Below are positions 34,173 through 43,681 of a stretch of 64,000 nucleotides of DNA, piece after piece. Every line of letters starts with the position of its first letter. The first letter of the stretch is position 1. The stretch is from assembly GCA_964372115.1 (NCBI GenBank), contig CAYJPN010000023.1, forward strand, positions 1 through 64,000, given 5' to 3'. The notes under the pieces are model-generated. The model ran no database searches. It was not told the DNA's origin and saw only the letters and a program-made list of their open reading frames with translations. The translations under genes were made by a program, and so were the position numbers. Source of the stretch: CG2-30-36-16 sp964372115. GTDB lineage: Bacteria; Bacteroidota; Ignavibacteria; Ignavibacteriales; Ignavibacteriaceae.

Positions 34173-35501
34173 TTAACTTGCCAACAAGTCAACTGAATTT
34201 TTAATCTCTAAAATATTTCCTTCACAAAGTTCGTCCTTTATACCCGTAACTCCAACACTACAGAGTGTATTAACTAATATTTTTTCGAAAGGATGAACAA
34301 CCCGGATGTAATTGGAAGAAAAACCTTTAATAAATCCATCGCCGGTTTCTGATTCAAACAATACTTCAACTGTACTGCCGGCGATATTTTTATAAAACTC
34401 ATGTTTCTTTTTTGCGCTTAAAATACGCAGCATATTATTTCGGCGGCGGCGCTCTGCAACGTCAACTTTGTTTTCCATCGATATTGCTTTTGTGTCAGGT
34501 CGTTCGCTGTATGTAAATACATGAAGATAGCTTATTTCAAGATCGCGCAAGAACTCGTAGGTTTCTAAAAATTCCTTTTCACTTTCGCCGGGGAATCCTA
34601 CTATTACATCCACCCCGATTCCAATCCCCGGTATCATGTTATTCAATTTTTTTATCAAATGTTTATAATCATCTTTTGTATAACGCCGCTGCATCTTTTT
34701 TAGAACTTCAGCGCTTCCACTCTGCAAAGGTATATGAAAATGTTTACACATTTTTTCGCTTTTTGCGGTAAGTTCAATTATTCCATCAGTAAGAAGATTA
34801 GGCTCAATAGAACTAATTCTTATTCTGAATTGTCCCTCAACTTCGATCAATCGGAGCAGAACATCATAAAGTGAAAGATTTAACAATTTGCCGTAATCAC
34901 CAACATTAACACCTGTAAGAATAATTTCTTTATATCCCTGTTTTACAAGCGAGGTAAAATCCGCTAAAAGTTTTTCAAGGTCCATACTCCGGCTGCCGCC
35001 TCTTGCAAGAGGAATAGTACAGAACGAACATTTGTAATCGCAGCCGTCCTGGATTTTAAAATACGCGCGTGTTCTGCTGTCGGCATCGGATGAATGTGCT
35101 GCCCCAAAGTCATTTGATTCCTCAATAGGGGAAACATGAATACATGACACATCCTTTTTTTCAAAATTGTCAATGAGACTAAATAATTTAAATTTTTCAT
35201 TGCTGCCGAGTACGGCATCTACACCTTCAATCGATATTATTTCATCGGGACGAAGTTGAGCGTAACAACCGGTTACAATAACGTAGGCTTCCGGGTTTTG
35301 CCGCAAGGCACGTCGTACAAGCTGACGGCATTCCTTTTCCGCATTTTCGGTTACTGTGCAAGTGTTAAAAAGGTATATGTCGGCTCTATCTTTAAACTCC
35401 ACCACTTCAAACCCGCGGGATAAAAACTCACTACCGATTGTTGAAGTCTCGGAAAAATTTAATTTACAGCCAAGCGTATGTAATGCTACTTTTTTAGGCA
35501 T
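34173..35501 (-). CDS. mtaB: tRNA t6A37 methylthiotransferase
   Basis: A 442-residue radical-SAM enzyme that adds a methylthio group to N6-threonylcarbamoyladenosine 37 of tRNA. The N-terminal UPF0004 cluster ligands are Cys12, Cys48 and Cys79, the radical-SAM triad is Cys154, Cys158 and Cys161 (CDYKCSFC), and a C-terminal TRAM-like region follows. GCKLN near the start is typical of MtaB as opposed to MiaB or RimO. The start is the ATG at 35501; the TTG just before it is less likely. Confidence 0.94.
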   Translation of the reverse strand: MPKKVALHTLGCKLNFSETSTIGSEFLSRGFEVVEFKDRADIYLFNTCTVTENAEKECRQLVRRALRQNPEAYVIVTGCYAQLRPDEIISIEGVDAVLGSNEKFKLFSLIDNFEKKDVSCIHVSPIEESNDFGAAHSSDADSRTRAYFKIQDGCDYKCSFCTIPLARGGSRSMDLEKLLADFTSLVKQGYKEIILTGVNVGDYGKLLNLSLYDVLLRLIEVEGQFRIRISSIEPNLLTDGIIELTAKSEKMCKHFHIPLQSGSAEVLKKMQRRYTKDDYKHLIKKLNNMIPGIGIGVDVIVGFPGESEKEFLETYEFLRDLEISYLHVFTYSERPDTKAISMENKVDVAERRRRNNMLRILSAKKKHEFYKNIAGSTVEVLFESETGDGFIKGFSSNYIRVVHPFEKILVNTLCSVGVTGIKDELCEGNILEIKNSVDLLAS

Positions 35502-35581
35502 CAAACAAAACTAATTTTTTGTAATAATTATTTTTCTAAAAGCCGCTAAAAACAGCTTAGAGAATATTGGAAATAATAAAA

Positions 35582-35611
35582 AAAGAGCGGGGAAGTGAAG
35601 CCCCGCTCTTT
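35582..35611 (-). terminator. Terminator of rpsA
   Basis: AAAGAGCGGGG at 35582-35592 and CCCCGCTCTTT at 35601-35611 form an 11-bp stem. On the minus strand it ends in a T run, 25 bp beyond the rpsA stop. Confidence 0.9.
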
Positions 35612-35635
35612 GGTTAAATAATATTATCAATATTA

Positions 35636-37459
35636 TTAATTGTCAGATTTCGAATCATCTTTCGATTTTTCATCCGGTTCATCGAATATCGGGAATTCCG
35701 ATGGATCGATTCCGCCAGTATCGATGCTCAAGAGTTCTTGAACTGTTACTCTTTCGAGTTTGTGTTTGTCAAGATATTCTTTTACTTCATCTTCAGATTT
35801 TTCTTTTAAAGCCGCTATGGCGCTTAAAACAATCTTTTTATTTTCTTTATCAAACTCGATAACCTTTAACGGAAGCTCATCGTCTGCCGGAAAATGATTA
35901 GCAATGTTTTTAACTTTTGAAGGAACAAGCTGAGAAGCGGGAACAAAACCATCGACATTCTGAGGAAGTTCGGCGATAAGTCCTTTTTCAATTATTCGAG
36001 TAACTTTACCTTCAACCATGGTTCCAACAGCGTAAAGTTTTTCAAAGCTGTCCCATGGGTTATCCATAACTTGTTTGTGTCCGAGAGAAATTTTTCTCTG
36101 TTCAACATCAATTGTCAAAACAACAACATCAAGCTTTTCACCTTTTTTGATTATTTCGCCTGGATGACGTAGTTTTTTCGTCCATGATAAATCACTTATG
36201 TGTACAAGCCCGTCAACGCCCGGTTCAAGTTCAACGAACACACCGAAGTTTGTAAGATTGCGTGCAATACCTGAATGGGTTGAGCCCATCGGGTATTTTT
36301 GCATCAAAGATTCCCATGGATCGGGTTCTAATTGTTTTATACCGAGTGAAATTTTCTTTTCATCTTTATCAAGGCTAAGAATTATAGCTTCGATAATTTG
36401 ACCCATAGCTACAACCTGCGAAGGATGTTTGATGTGCTGTGTCCAGCTCATTTCGCTATTGTGAATCAAACCTTCTATACCTTTTTCAATTTCAATAAAT
36501 GCGCCGTAATCAGTAAGCGAAACAACGCGTCCCGATACTTTATCGCCGATGTTATATTTCTCATCGATGTTTTCCCATGGATGCGGAAGAAGTTTCTTTA
36601 AGCTAAGTGATATTCTCTTCTTCTCTTCATCAAAGTCGGTAACAACAACTTTAATTGTCTGGTCGAGTTTAACAACTTCATTTGGATGATTAATGCGACC
36701 CCAGCTAAGATCTGTAATATGAACAAGACCATCAACGCCGCCAAGATCAACAAATACACCGAAGTCTGTAATTGCTTTTACAGTGCCTTCAAGTATTTGA
36801 CCTTTTTCAAGACCGTTGAGAATTGCGTTTCTCTGATCGGCAATTTCTTCTTCAACAAGAACTTTATGTGATACAACAACGTTCTCAGTGGGGATGTTAA
36901 CTTTTACAACTTTAAAATCCATTGTCTGTCCGACGAATGCATCAAAATCGCGTATAGGTCGGATATCGATTTGTGAACCGGGGAGGAAAGCTTCCATACC
37001 CATTAAATCCACAACCATTCCGCCTTTTATTCTTTTTACAATTTTTCCTTCGAGAATTTCGCCCGTATCGTGAGCACGCACAACTTTTTCCCAGATGCGC
37101 AAGAAATCTGCTCTTATTTTGCTTAATACAAGGTTACCTTCCTGATCTTCAACGCTCTCTAAAACAACTTCAATCTCACGACCGACTTTTATATCTTCAT
37201 TTTCGTAAAATTCTGATTTCGGAATAGCGCCTTCTGATTTGAAACCAACGTCGATAATAACGTTGTCACCTAAAACACGAACTATTCTACCTTTTATAAG
37301 TTCGCCTTCTTTTAAATCCCTAAAGGATTCGGTATACATTTTTGCAAGGGTTAAAAACTCTTCTTGCGAATAAGATTCGCTGTTAAATTGTTTTTTTGCC
37401 TTTTCATAATCTGCCGGGGTAATTTCCAGCTTTGTTACTTCTTTAATTGTGTCGGACAT
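35636..37459 (-). CDS. rpsA: 30S ribosomal protein S1
   Basis: A 607-residue protein with six S1 (OB-fold) domains; the later repeats are marked by VDGLVHITDLSW, IEGLIHNSEMSW and VDGLVHISDLSW. It binds mRNA leaders for initiation on the 30S subunit. The acidic, lysine-rich tail (from about 585) is typical of Bacteroidota forms. AGGAGG at 37469-37464 on the minus strand lies four bases before the ATG, a strong ribosome site. It follows cmk, the usual neighbour of rpsA in many bacteria. Confidence 0.97.
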   Translation of the reverse strand: MSDTIKEVTKLEITPADYEKAKKQFNSESYSQEEFLTLAKMYTESFRDLKEGELIKGRIVRVLGDNVIIDVGFKSEGAIPKSEFYENEDIKVGREIEVVLESVEDQEGNLVLSKIRADFLRIWEKVVRAHDTGEILEGKIVKRIKGGMVVDLMGMEAFLPGSQIDIRPIRDFDAFVGQTMDFKVVKVNIPTENVVVSHKVLVEEEIADQRNAILNGLEKGQILEGTVKAITDFGVFVDLGGVDGLVHITDLSWGRINHPNEVVKLDQTIKVVVTDFDEEKKRISLSLKKLLPHPWENIDEKYNIGDKVSGRVVSLTDYGAFIEIEKGIEGLIHNSEMSWTQHIKHPSQVVAMGQIIEAIILSLDKDEKKISLGIKQLEPDPWESLMQKYPMGSTHSGIARNLTNFGVFVELEPGVDGLVHISDLSWTKKLRHPGEIIKKGEKLDVVVLTIDVEQRKISLGHKQVMDNPWDSFEKLYAVGTMVEGKVTRIIEKGLIAELPQNVDGFVPASQLVPSKVKNIANHFPADDELPLKVIEFDKENKKIVLSAIAALKEKSEDEVKEYLDKHKLERVTVQELLSIDTGGIDPSEFPIFDEPDEKSKDDSKSDN

Positions 37460-37567
37460 ACATCCTCCTGAAAAAAATAATCTGCACAGATTGTTAAATC
37501 ATCAAAAAACAAATTGCTGCAGAAGATTTAGTGATACATTAGTTAATTTAAGATGATTTACTAAACT

Positions 37568-38254
37568 TTATTTTACGTTATTCTTCTTTTTTACAATGTC
37601 TAAAATTAATTCTACTTGCTCCGCAATTGAAACTTTAGAAGTATCAACCACAATAGCATCCGGAGCCTGTTTCAACGGGCTTTCCTTTCGGGACGAATCA
37701 ATAATATCTCTATTTAAAAGGTTATTTTTTACTTCATCAATCGAAACCTTCGTTCCGACGGCTTCATATTCTTTTGCTCTTCTTTCAGCCCTGCGGTCGA
37801 TGGAAGCGGTTAAAAATATTTTTACATCGGCTTCCGGAAATACAACCGTGCCGATGTCCCTGCCCTCCATTACAACACCGCCGGATATTTTACCCATTTC
37901 CTGTTGTTTTTTTACAAGAGCGGCGCGTACTTCTTTTATTTTGCTAACAAAGCTTACATTTTTATTTACCACAACACTGCGTATATTTTCAGTAATCTCC
38001 TCACCGTCTGCAAAAACATGTGTAATACCGTTATCGAATTTTAATGTGAGGTCGGATTTTTCGGCAATTTCAATTACCATTTCTATCTCATTAAGGCAGT
38101 TTTTACGCATAGCCAAATAAGTTACCGCCCGGTACATGGCTCCGGTATCGATATATAAATAATTTAATTTCTGTGCGACGAGTTTTGCAGAAGTGCTTTT
38201 ACCGGAACCTGCTGGACCGTCTATCGCGATAATCATATTTTTTGACATAGGCAT
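37568..38254 (-). CDS. cmk: (d)CMP kinase
   Basis: A 228-residue nucleoside monophosphate kinase that phosphorylates CMP and dCMP. The P loop is AIDGPAGSGKST near residue 10, YIDTGAMYRAVTY binds the nucleotide, and MEGRDIGTVVFP and RRAERRAKEY complete the family pattern. Start candidates are the ATGs at 38254 and 38248; the frame also opens at a TTG at 38257. Its position upstream of rpsA is conserved in bacteria. Confidence 0.95.
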   Translation of the reverse strand: MPMSKNMIIAIDGPAGSGKSTSAKLVAQKLNYLYIDTGAMYRAVTYLAMRKNCLNEIEMVIEIAEKSDLTLKFDNGITHVFADGEEITENIRSVVVNKNVSFVSKIKEVRAALVKKQQEMGKISGGVVMEGRDIGTVVFPEADVKIFLTASIDRRAERRAKEYEAVGTKVSIDEVKNNLLNRDIIDSSRKESPLKQAPDAIVVDTSKVSIAEQVELILDIVKKKNNVK

Positions 38255-38315
38255 CAAAAATAAGGATTAAATGCCAAAATTCAAATTAAAGTAGCCCTGC
38301 TAATAAGGGTAAAAA

Positions 38316-39980
38316 TCAAGTTATTTCTATTCCGTTAAGTTCTTTTTTTATAGCATCTACTACATCATCATCCTTCCAGAGAGGAGCAAGGCTTTTTGTG
38401 CCGTTTTTTTCCAATCCCTCCCCCGGAAGTTCTTGTTTTACTGCTTTTAAGTGTAGAGAAAGTTTTTTACCGAAAACCTGGTGTATTTTTTCCAGAAGGT
38501 ATTTTGTGTTTTGATGAAATGCTTCTTCGGCGTTTTCGGCAGAAGAGGAAACGTAAAGTTTGTGTCCGTCTAATTTTTCAATATTTACGCTTCGGATGAA
38601 GGGTCCGAGAAGAAAACTTTTTTCAGTACAGACAGAGTTAACTAATCCCTGCCACTTCTCTACAACTGCCGAAAAATCAAAATCCTCATTCTTTTTTTCA
38701 TCAGGAGGATTAATTATACTTTTTCCGTCAGATTCCTTTTGCGCCGGTTCTTTAACATTAATCGGCTGGTTCTCCTGGTTCAGTTCAATGTTTTTTTTTT
38801 GATCCGGTGAGTCGGGTGGTGAAACTTTTGATGTTGGAGGTGAAGGATATTCACCGGCATCCAAAGTTTTGAGGAGACCGGTAATTGTAGCTGACCGTTC
38901 AAGTGCAATAAGATGGCTAAGTGCAATTTCAATTTTTAGTTTTTGGTTTTGCGCAAATCTAAGTTCCTGCTGAGTTTTGTTTAGGAAGTTTAGTATTCTT
39001 AACAAATCGCCTTCTGAAAATTTAGCAAGGTATTCCGGGTAGCGGTTTTTAAAAACATCAGCGCTTTCAATAAGATCCGTTTTGCCGGTAACAATAACCG
39101 TCATTATATTCCGAAAGTGTTCCACAAGCCCGTCCATAAAATCGATAAAATTCCAGCCGTTCTCATAGAGGTTCGCGGATACTTCAAAAACAGTTTTGTA
39201 ATTTTTTGTAATAACAGCATCGCTTATTCGGAAATAAATTTCGTCATCAATAAGGTTTAACATTTGGGAGACGAGGGTGGAGTCAATTTTATTACCGCAA
39301 AAAGAAACTACCTGATCAAAAAAACTTTCGGCGTCGCGCAGCGCTCCATCAGCTTTTTTTGCGATGATGGTTAAAGTTTTATCATCAATTTCAATACTTT
39401 CTTCAACCGCAATTTTTGCCAGTAAAGTTTTAATTGTATCGAGTTGAATTCGTCTGAAATCGTAACGCTGGCAGCGCGAAATAATTGTAAGCGGCACTTT
39501 ATGCACATCGGTAGTTGCAAAAATAAATATTGTGTGGGATGGCGGTTCTTCAAGAGTTTTTAGAAATGCATTAAACGACTCGCGTGTAAGCATGTGAACT
39601 TCATCGATAATATAAACTTTGTATTTGCCTTTTGTAGGGGCGTATTTTACGGATTCGCGTAGTGTTCGGATTTCATCTATACCACGATTTGAAGCGCCAT
39701 CAATTTCAATTATATCAAGCGACTGGTTGTTGGTAATTGAATTACACATTTCGCAGTTATTGCAGGGTTCGTAGTCAATTGGGTTTAAACAGTTCAGCGT
39801 TTTTGCCATCAATCGCGCTGTTGTAGTTTTACCAACTCCGCGCGGGCCTGTAAACAAATACGCATGCGCAATTCTGTTATTTTTGAGAGCATTTTTTAAA
39901 GTTGTGGTAATATGTTCCTGCCCGACAACTTCGTTAAACTTTTGAGGACGCCACTTACGTGCTGTTACAATAAACGCCAT
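38316..39980 (-). CDS. dnaX: DNA polymerase III gamma/tau subunit
   Basis: The 554-residue clamp-loader ATPase. Walker A is GPRGVGKT (45-52), the zinc ligands are Cys64, Cys73, Cys76 and Cys79, and DEVHM is Walker B. AAA+ domains I-III end near residue 370. A Pro/Ser/Glu-rich linker and the tau-specific C-terminal part follow. A run of ten A residues (minus strand, 38800-38791) in the linker at codons 394-397 could produce a 398- or 399-residue gamma form by slippage. It lies 10 bp after msrC. Confidence 0.96.
   Translation of the reverse strand: MAFIVTARKWRPQKFNEVVGQEHITTTLKNALKNNRIAHAYLFTGPRGVGKTTTARLMAKTLNCLNPIDYEPCNNCEMCNSITNNQSLDIIEIDGASNRGIDEIRTLRESVKYAPTKGKYKVYIIDEVHMLTRESFNAFLKTLEEPPSHTIFIFATTDVHKVPLTIISRCQRYDFRRIQLDTIKTLLAKIAVEESIEIDDKTLTIIAKKADGALRDAESFFDQVVSFCGNKIDSTLVSQMLNLIDDEIYFRISDAVITKNYKTVFEVSANLYENGWNFIDFMDGLVEHFRNIMTVIVTGKTDLIESADVFKNRYPEYLAKFSEGDLLRILNFLNKTQQELRFAQNQKLKIEIALSHLIALERSATITGLLKTLDAGEYPSPPTSKVSPPDSPDQKKNIELNQENQPINVKEPAQKESDGKSIINPPDEKKNEDFDFSAVVEKWQGLVNSVCTEKSFLLGPFIRSVNIEKLDGHKLYVSSSAENAEEAFHQNTKYLLEKIHQVFGKKLSLHLKAVKQELPGEGLEKNGTKSLAPLWKDDDVVDAIKKELNGIEIT
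38791..38800 (-). promoter_or_regulatory. A10 slippage site inside dnaX
   Basis: Ten consecutive As in the coding strand, read CAA AAA AAA AAC in frame (Q394-K-K-N397). One extra A gives His and a stop at once (398 residues). One fewer A gives Thr-Leu-Asn then stop (399 residues). The run also contains the heptamer A AAA AAC, a known -1 ribosomal slippage sequence. Confidence 0.5.
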
Positions 39981-39989
39981 TTTAGTCTT

Positions 39990-40481
39990 CTACCTAATTA
40001 TTTCTATTGAAAGAAATTTACAAAAATTTTCGAGATAGAGTTTATCTGTCTCATCAAATGAATTTAATGATGTGCTGTCCAAATCGAGCACACCCCATAA
40101 TTTAGTGCCGGTTTTTATTGGAATAACTATTTCCGATTTTGAATTGGAATCGCAGGCAATATGCCCGGGGAAAACATTTACATCGGGGACAATTACGGTT
40201 TCCAACTTCTCCGCCGCCGTTCCGCAAACACCTTTTCCTAATTGTATTGTAGCGCAAGCCACTTTCCCCTGAAAAGGACCGAGAAATAATTTATCTCCGT
40301 CAAAAATATAAAAGCCGACCCAGCTAATTTTAGCGAAGGTTTGTTTTAACGCCGCGGTAAAATTACTCAGATTCGAAAGCTCGTTATCCGATTTATCAAG
40401 TAAAGCCCTTAATTGTTTATCAAGGGCTTTGTACTCTTCTTCAAGCGTTAAATTTTTATCTGTAACTAAATTTTCTGCCAC
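39990..40481 (-). CDS. msrC: Free methionine-(R)-sulfoxide reductase (GAF domain)
   Basis: A 163-residue GAF-fold enzyme that reduces free Met-R-sulfoxide. The three family cysteines are present: Cys76 (VACATI), Cys86 (KGVCGTA) and Cys110 (HIACDS), with WVGFYIFDG and GPFQGKVAC as the other signatures. The start is a GTG directly after the lon stop codon, so it is probably co-translated with lon. Both genes serve protein quality or oxidative-damage control. Confidence 0.92.
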   Translation of the reverse strand: MAENLVTDKNLTLEEEYKALDKQLRALLDKSDNELSNLSNFTAALKQTFAKISWVGFYIFDGDKLFLGPFQGKVACATIQLGKGVCGTAAEKLETVIVPDVNVFPGHIACDSNSKSEIVIPIKTGTKLWGVLDLDSTSLNSFDETDKLYLENFCKFLSIEIIR

Positions 40482-42968
40482 TTATTTTAATTTTTTCTTC
40501 GGTGTTTTTTTCTTCTGCGCAGCTTTATTTGAAGCCGCGGTCTTCGCTGCTGTAGATTTAATTTTGATGTCAGGGAAAATATATGGGATTGCGTCTTCAA
40601 TATTATCAATAGGGATAATTTTCAAACCGTTCTTTATCTGATCCGACATTTCTTTTAAATCGATTTCATTGTCTTTCGGAATCAACACAGTGGATATTTC
40701 ATTTCGTTTTGCAGCGAGAAGTTTTTCGTTTAACCCGCCGATTGGAAGCACTTTTCCACGGAGTGTTATTTCTCCAGTCATTGCCACATTGTTTGATGCG
40801 GCTCTGTTTGTAATTGCCGAAATTATCGCCATCGTCATAGTAATGCCTGCCGATGGTCCATCCTTTGGTATTGCGCCTTCGGGCAGGTGAATGTGTATTT
40901 CTTTCCCCTTAAAAAAGTGAGGATCGATACCGAATTTTTTTGCGCAAGAACGAACATAACTCAAAGATGCCTGAGCTGATTCTTTCATCACGTTACCGAG
41001 TTGTCCGGTTAAAGTTAATCTTTCAGAGCCGTTCATTATTGTAACATCTACCGAAAGAAGTTCGCCGCCAACGCTCGTCCACGCTAAACCTGTAACACTG
41101 CCAACACGGTTTTCTTTGTTATGTTTCCGCATTCTGTAGCGCGGTACTTTTAGGTATTCTTCAACCTTTGCTTCGTCCACAACAAAACTGTTTTTTGTTT
41201 TTCTTTTTTTGTCAGTTTCCTTGTCAACAATTTCGCGTGCAATTTTTCTGCAAATTGAAGCAAGTTCACGTTCAAGATTTCTTACTCCGGACTCGCGGGT
41301 GTATTCGGTAATAATCTTTTTAATCGCCTCATCTTTGAACTGGATTTTTTTGTCCACTAATCCGTGAGCTTCGAGCTGCTTAAGGATTATATGCCTTTTG
41401 GCAATTTCTATCTTTTCGTGTTCAAGGTATCCCGGCAGTTCAATTATTTCCATTCTGTCCTGAAGCGGCAGAGGGATATTATAACGCACATTGGCTGTTG
41501 TAATAAACATAACTTGCGAAAGATCGTAATCAATTTCGATGTAATGATCGTTGAAAGTATGGTTTTGTTCGGGGTCCAAAACTTCAAGCATAGCTGAGGA
41601 TGGATCGCCGCGAAAATCCATACTCATTTTATCAATTTCATCAAGTAAAATTACAGGATTAATTGTGCCGGCTTTTTTCATCGAATGAATAATTTTACCC
41701 GGCATTGAACCAATGTAAGTTCTGCGATGCCCGCGAATTTCCGCTTCATCCCGCACACCGCCAAGGCTTATGCGTATAAAATTTCTGCCGAGCGCCCTCG
41801 CAATAGATTTACCAAGCGAAGTTTTACCAACGCCGGGAGGTCCCACAAAACATAATATTTGCCCGCGCATTTGTTTAACAAGATTAAGCACGGCAATGTG
41901 CTCTACAATTCTATCCTTCGGTTTTTCAAGCCCGTAATGATCTTCATCCAAAGTTTTCTGAACATGTTTTAACTGCAAATTATCTTTTGTCCGTTTCGAC
42001 CAGGGAATGTCGGTCAGCCAGTCAAGATAATTTCTAATAACAGTTGACTCGGGCGACATTGGAGGAGTTTTTTTTAACTTATTAAATTCCTCAATAGCCT
42101 TTGCCTCGGCTTCTTTTGGCATTTTGGCTTTTTTAATTTTGCCTTTAAGTTTTGCAAATTCAGGGGAGATGTCGTCTTCATCGCCAAGCTCGTCCTGCAG
42201 AATTTTTATCTGTTCCTGAATAATAAATTTTCGCTGTGTCTTTGCAATATTTTCCTGTACCTTATTGTCAATCTCTTTTTCAATTTTTAGTATATCTATT
42301 TCGGAGTGAAGTATTTTTATTACTTCATAATATTGATCTTTGAGTACTACCTTTTCAAGTATGGTCTGTTTTATCTCAATTGCCTGATTAATATTAGCCG
42401 CTACATAAAATAGTTTTCTGTCGGGTTCTTCAATATTGTCGAAAGCCGACAAAGCCTCATTTGGAATATTGCGGCTTATTTTTACGTATTCTTTAAAAAG
42501 CTGCGACATTTGACGAACCATCGCGTTCATCTCATGATCGTTTATCAGTTCGGGAATAATTATTTCTATCTTCCCTTCAAAAAAATCTTTCCTGTCAGTA
42601 AATTCGCTTATTCTTCCCTGTATTAATCCATCCACTAAAATTTTCATTAACCCGTTGGGCAATTTTAATATCTGAACTATTTTTGCAATAGTTCCGTCTC
42701 TGTAAATTTCATCTTTTTTAGGATCTTCAACGCTCGATCTTTTCTGGGCTGCCAGAAAAATATATTTTGTGTTTTCAAGTGCGTAGTTTGCAGAGCGTAT
42801 TGACTGCTCGCGCCCCACAAGCACCGGGAATATCATATAAGGGAAAATTACAAGATCTCTTAAAGGAAGGATAGGGAGAATCTCCGGCATACTGTCAACG
42901 ATTGACTTATCGCCCATATCGTCGCTGCCGCTTGAGGTTTCTATCTCTACTTTTTTAACTTGATCCAA
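40482..42968 (-). CDS. lon: ATP-dependent protease La (Lon)
   Basis: An 828-residue AAA+ protease. The N-terminal substrate domain (about 30-220) is followed by a coiled coil, Walker A GPPGVGKT and Walker B VILLDEID, and the C-terminal serine protease domain with the Ser706-Lys749 dyad (KDGPSAG and LNEK). The 43-residue spacing matches E. coli Lon. A basic Lys/Ala-rich tail of about 25 residues is added at the end. The start is a TTG supported by GGAGG at 42982-42978, nine bases upstream. Confidence 0.96.
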   Translation of the reverse strand: MDQVKKVEIETSSGSDDMGDKSIVDSMPEILPILPLRDLVIFPYMIFPVLVGREQSIRSANYALENTKYIFLAAQKRSSVEDPKKDEIYRDGTIAKIVQILKLPNGLMKILVDGLIQGRISEFTDRKDFFEGKIEIIIPELINDHEMNAMVRQMSQLFKEYVKISRNIPNEALSAFDNIEEPDRKLFYVAANINQAIEIKQTILEKVVLKDQYYEVIKILHSEIDILKIEKEIDNKVQENIAKTQRKFIIQEQIKILQDELGDEDDISPEFAKLKGKIKKAKMPKEAEAKAIEEFNKLKKTPPMSPESTVIRNYLDWLTDIPWSKRTKDNLQLKHVQKTLDEDHYGLEKPKDRIVEHIAVLNLVKQMRGQILCFVGPPGVGKTSLGKSIARALGRNFIRISLGGVRDEAEIRGHRRTYIGSMPGKIIHSMKKAGTINPVILLDEIDKMSMDFRGDPSSAMLEVLDPEQNHTFNDHYIEIDYDLSQVMFITTANVRYNIPLPLQDRMEIIELPGYLEHEKIEIAKRHIILKQLEAHGLVDKKIQFKDEAIKKIITEYTRESGVRNLERELASICRKIAREIVDKETDKKRKTKNSFVVDEAKVEEYLKVPRYRMRKHNKENRVGSVTGLAWTSVGGELLSVDVTIMNGSERLTLTGQLGNVMKESAQASLSYVRSCAKKFGIDPHFFKGKEIHIHLPEGAIPKDGPSAGITMTMAIISAITNRAASNNVAMTGEITLRGKVLPIGGLNEKLLAAKRNEISTVLIPKDNEIDLKEMSDQIKNGLKIIPIDNIEDAIPYIFPDIKIKSTAAKTAASNKAAQKKKTPKKKLK

Positions 42969-43134
42969 ATTTTAATTCCTCCAGTTGTTCTATTCAATAA
43001 TCGGATGCCAAATATACCAAAAATGATTTGGGCTATCAAGATCATGTTTTTAGCAGTAATCGCTTCTCCATTGCATTTTCCCCGTTTACTTTAATCGCAT
43101 TTGGTGTGGATATATAATGCCTGTGACCTCGATA

Positions 43135-43197
43135 CATCCCGTTAATAAAAGTTTTTTAAAATATTCGGCAACACATCCGGCGGGATGCCCGGCTGTC
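43135..43197. repeat. 63-bp repeat, copy 1
   Basis: Matches 45827-45889 in the same orientation with one mismatch. It begins with CATCCCG and contains CGGGATG at 43181-43187, so its ends could pair around a 39-nt loop. A diverged inverted relative (GACAACCGGGCAT, then AACCGGATGTA) lies at 46047-46070. Confidence 0.8.
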
Positions 43198-43237
43198 GTC
43201 ATTGTGCCATTAGATAACGGATTGTACATTATAAATC

Positions 43238-43321
43238 TGCTTCTTTCCGATTTTTTTTTATAAATTTGCATTAACAATTATACGGGAGCCGTTATGGTGC
43301 AAGACAACAAAAATATAAATT
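43238..43321. repeat. Leader shared by paralogues A and C, copy 1
   Basis: About 84 bp closely similar to 50310-50394, running from TGCTTCTTTCC to ACAAAAATATAAATT. It includes TAAATTTG at 43261-43268 (TAnnTTTG) and a ribosome-site-like GGGAG followed by ATGGTG. It is probably the promoter and transcript start of the paralogues. Paralogue B lacks it. Confidence 0.65.
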
Positions 43322-43583
43322 GCTTATTTCGTACCTTATCAATAAAATTTGTGTAATATTTTGCAGAAAACATAAAACATGATGAATTATAAAATATTAC
43401 CACGTTTTACTTGCGCCTTTTTACTTTTTACTTTCCGGCTTGTCCGGGTTCGGGGGAACGGTGGTAAAAAATTATAAAATAAAAGCCGCTGTTCCGGGTT
43501 ACATATCTACGTTACAATTCTTAATTTTTTCCTTAAAGAAAAGGGCTGCTTTTGTTATGCCTATAAACAAAATTATTTTTCTG

Positions 43584-43597
43584 TTTTTTTTTTTTTT
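43584..43597 (+). repeat. T14 homopolymer in signal-peptide codons
   Basis: Fourteen Ts in paralogue A. At the same place paralogue C reads TTTG plus eight Ts and paralogue B a non-repetitive sequence of the same 12-base length. Such tracts are prone to slipped-strand mispairing. Confidence 0.8.
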
Positions 43598-43681
43598 GCC
43601 GGACTCCTTTTCCTCTCGTGCAATCCCTCGGAACCGGAGATCGCCCCCGCCGGACTTGAGTTTAAAGCGGAAGACGCCTCA

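Larger units (their letters stand above)
42969..43556. other. Intergenic region upstream of lipoprotein paralogue A
   Basis: It holds the first copy of the 63-bp repeat (43135-43197), a leader shared with paralogue C (43238-43321) with a TAnnTTTG element, and the conserved 5' segment just before the paralogue. A minus-strand frame of 63 codons (43277-43086) runs through the repeat; I do not believe it is a gene. Confidence 0.5.

Noticed and set aside
37596..38120. 174-codon plus-strand frame over cmk
   Set aside because: It is antisense to the clearly recognisable cmk gene and has low-complexity Ser/Thr/Phe composition typical of a shadow frame.
43135..43197. Integron attC-like site
   Set aside because: The ends can pair, but the conserved core sites (RYYYAAC / GTTRRRY) are not present and no integrase is visible.
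43086..43277. 63-codon minus-strand frame reading GHPAGCVAEYFKKLLLTG
   Set aside because: Most of it is the 63-bp repeat read in one frame; the second repeat copy lies in a different context with no matching gene.
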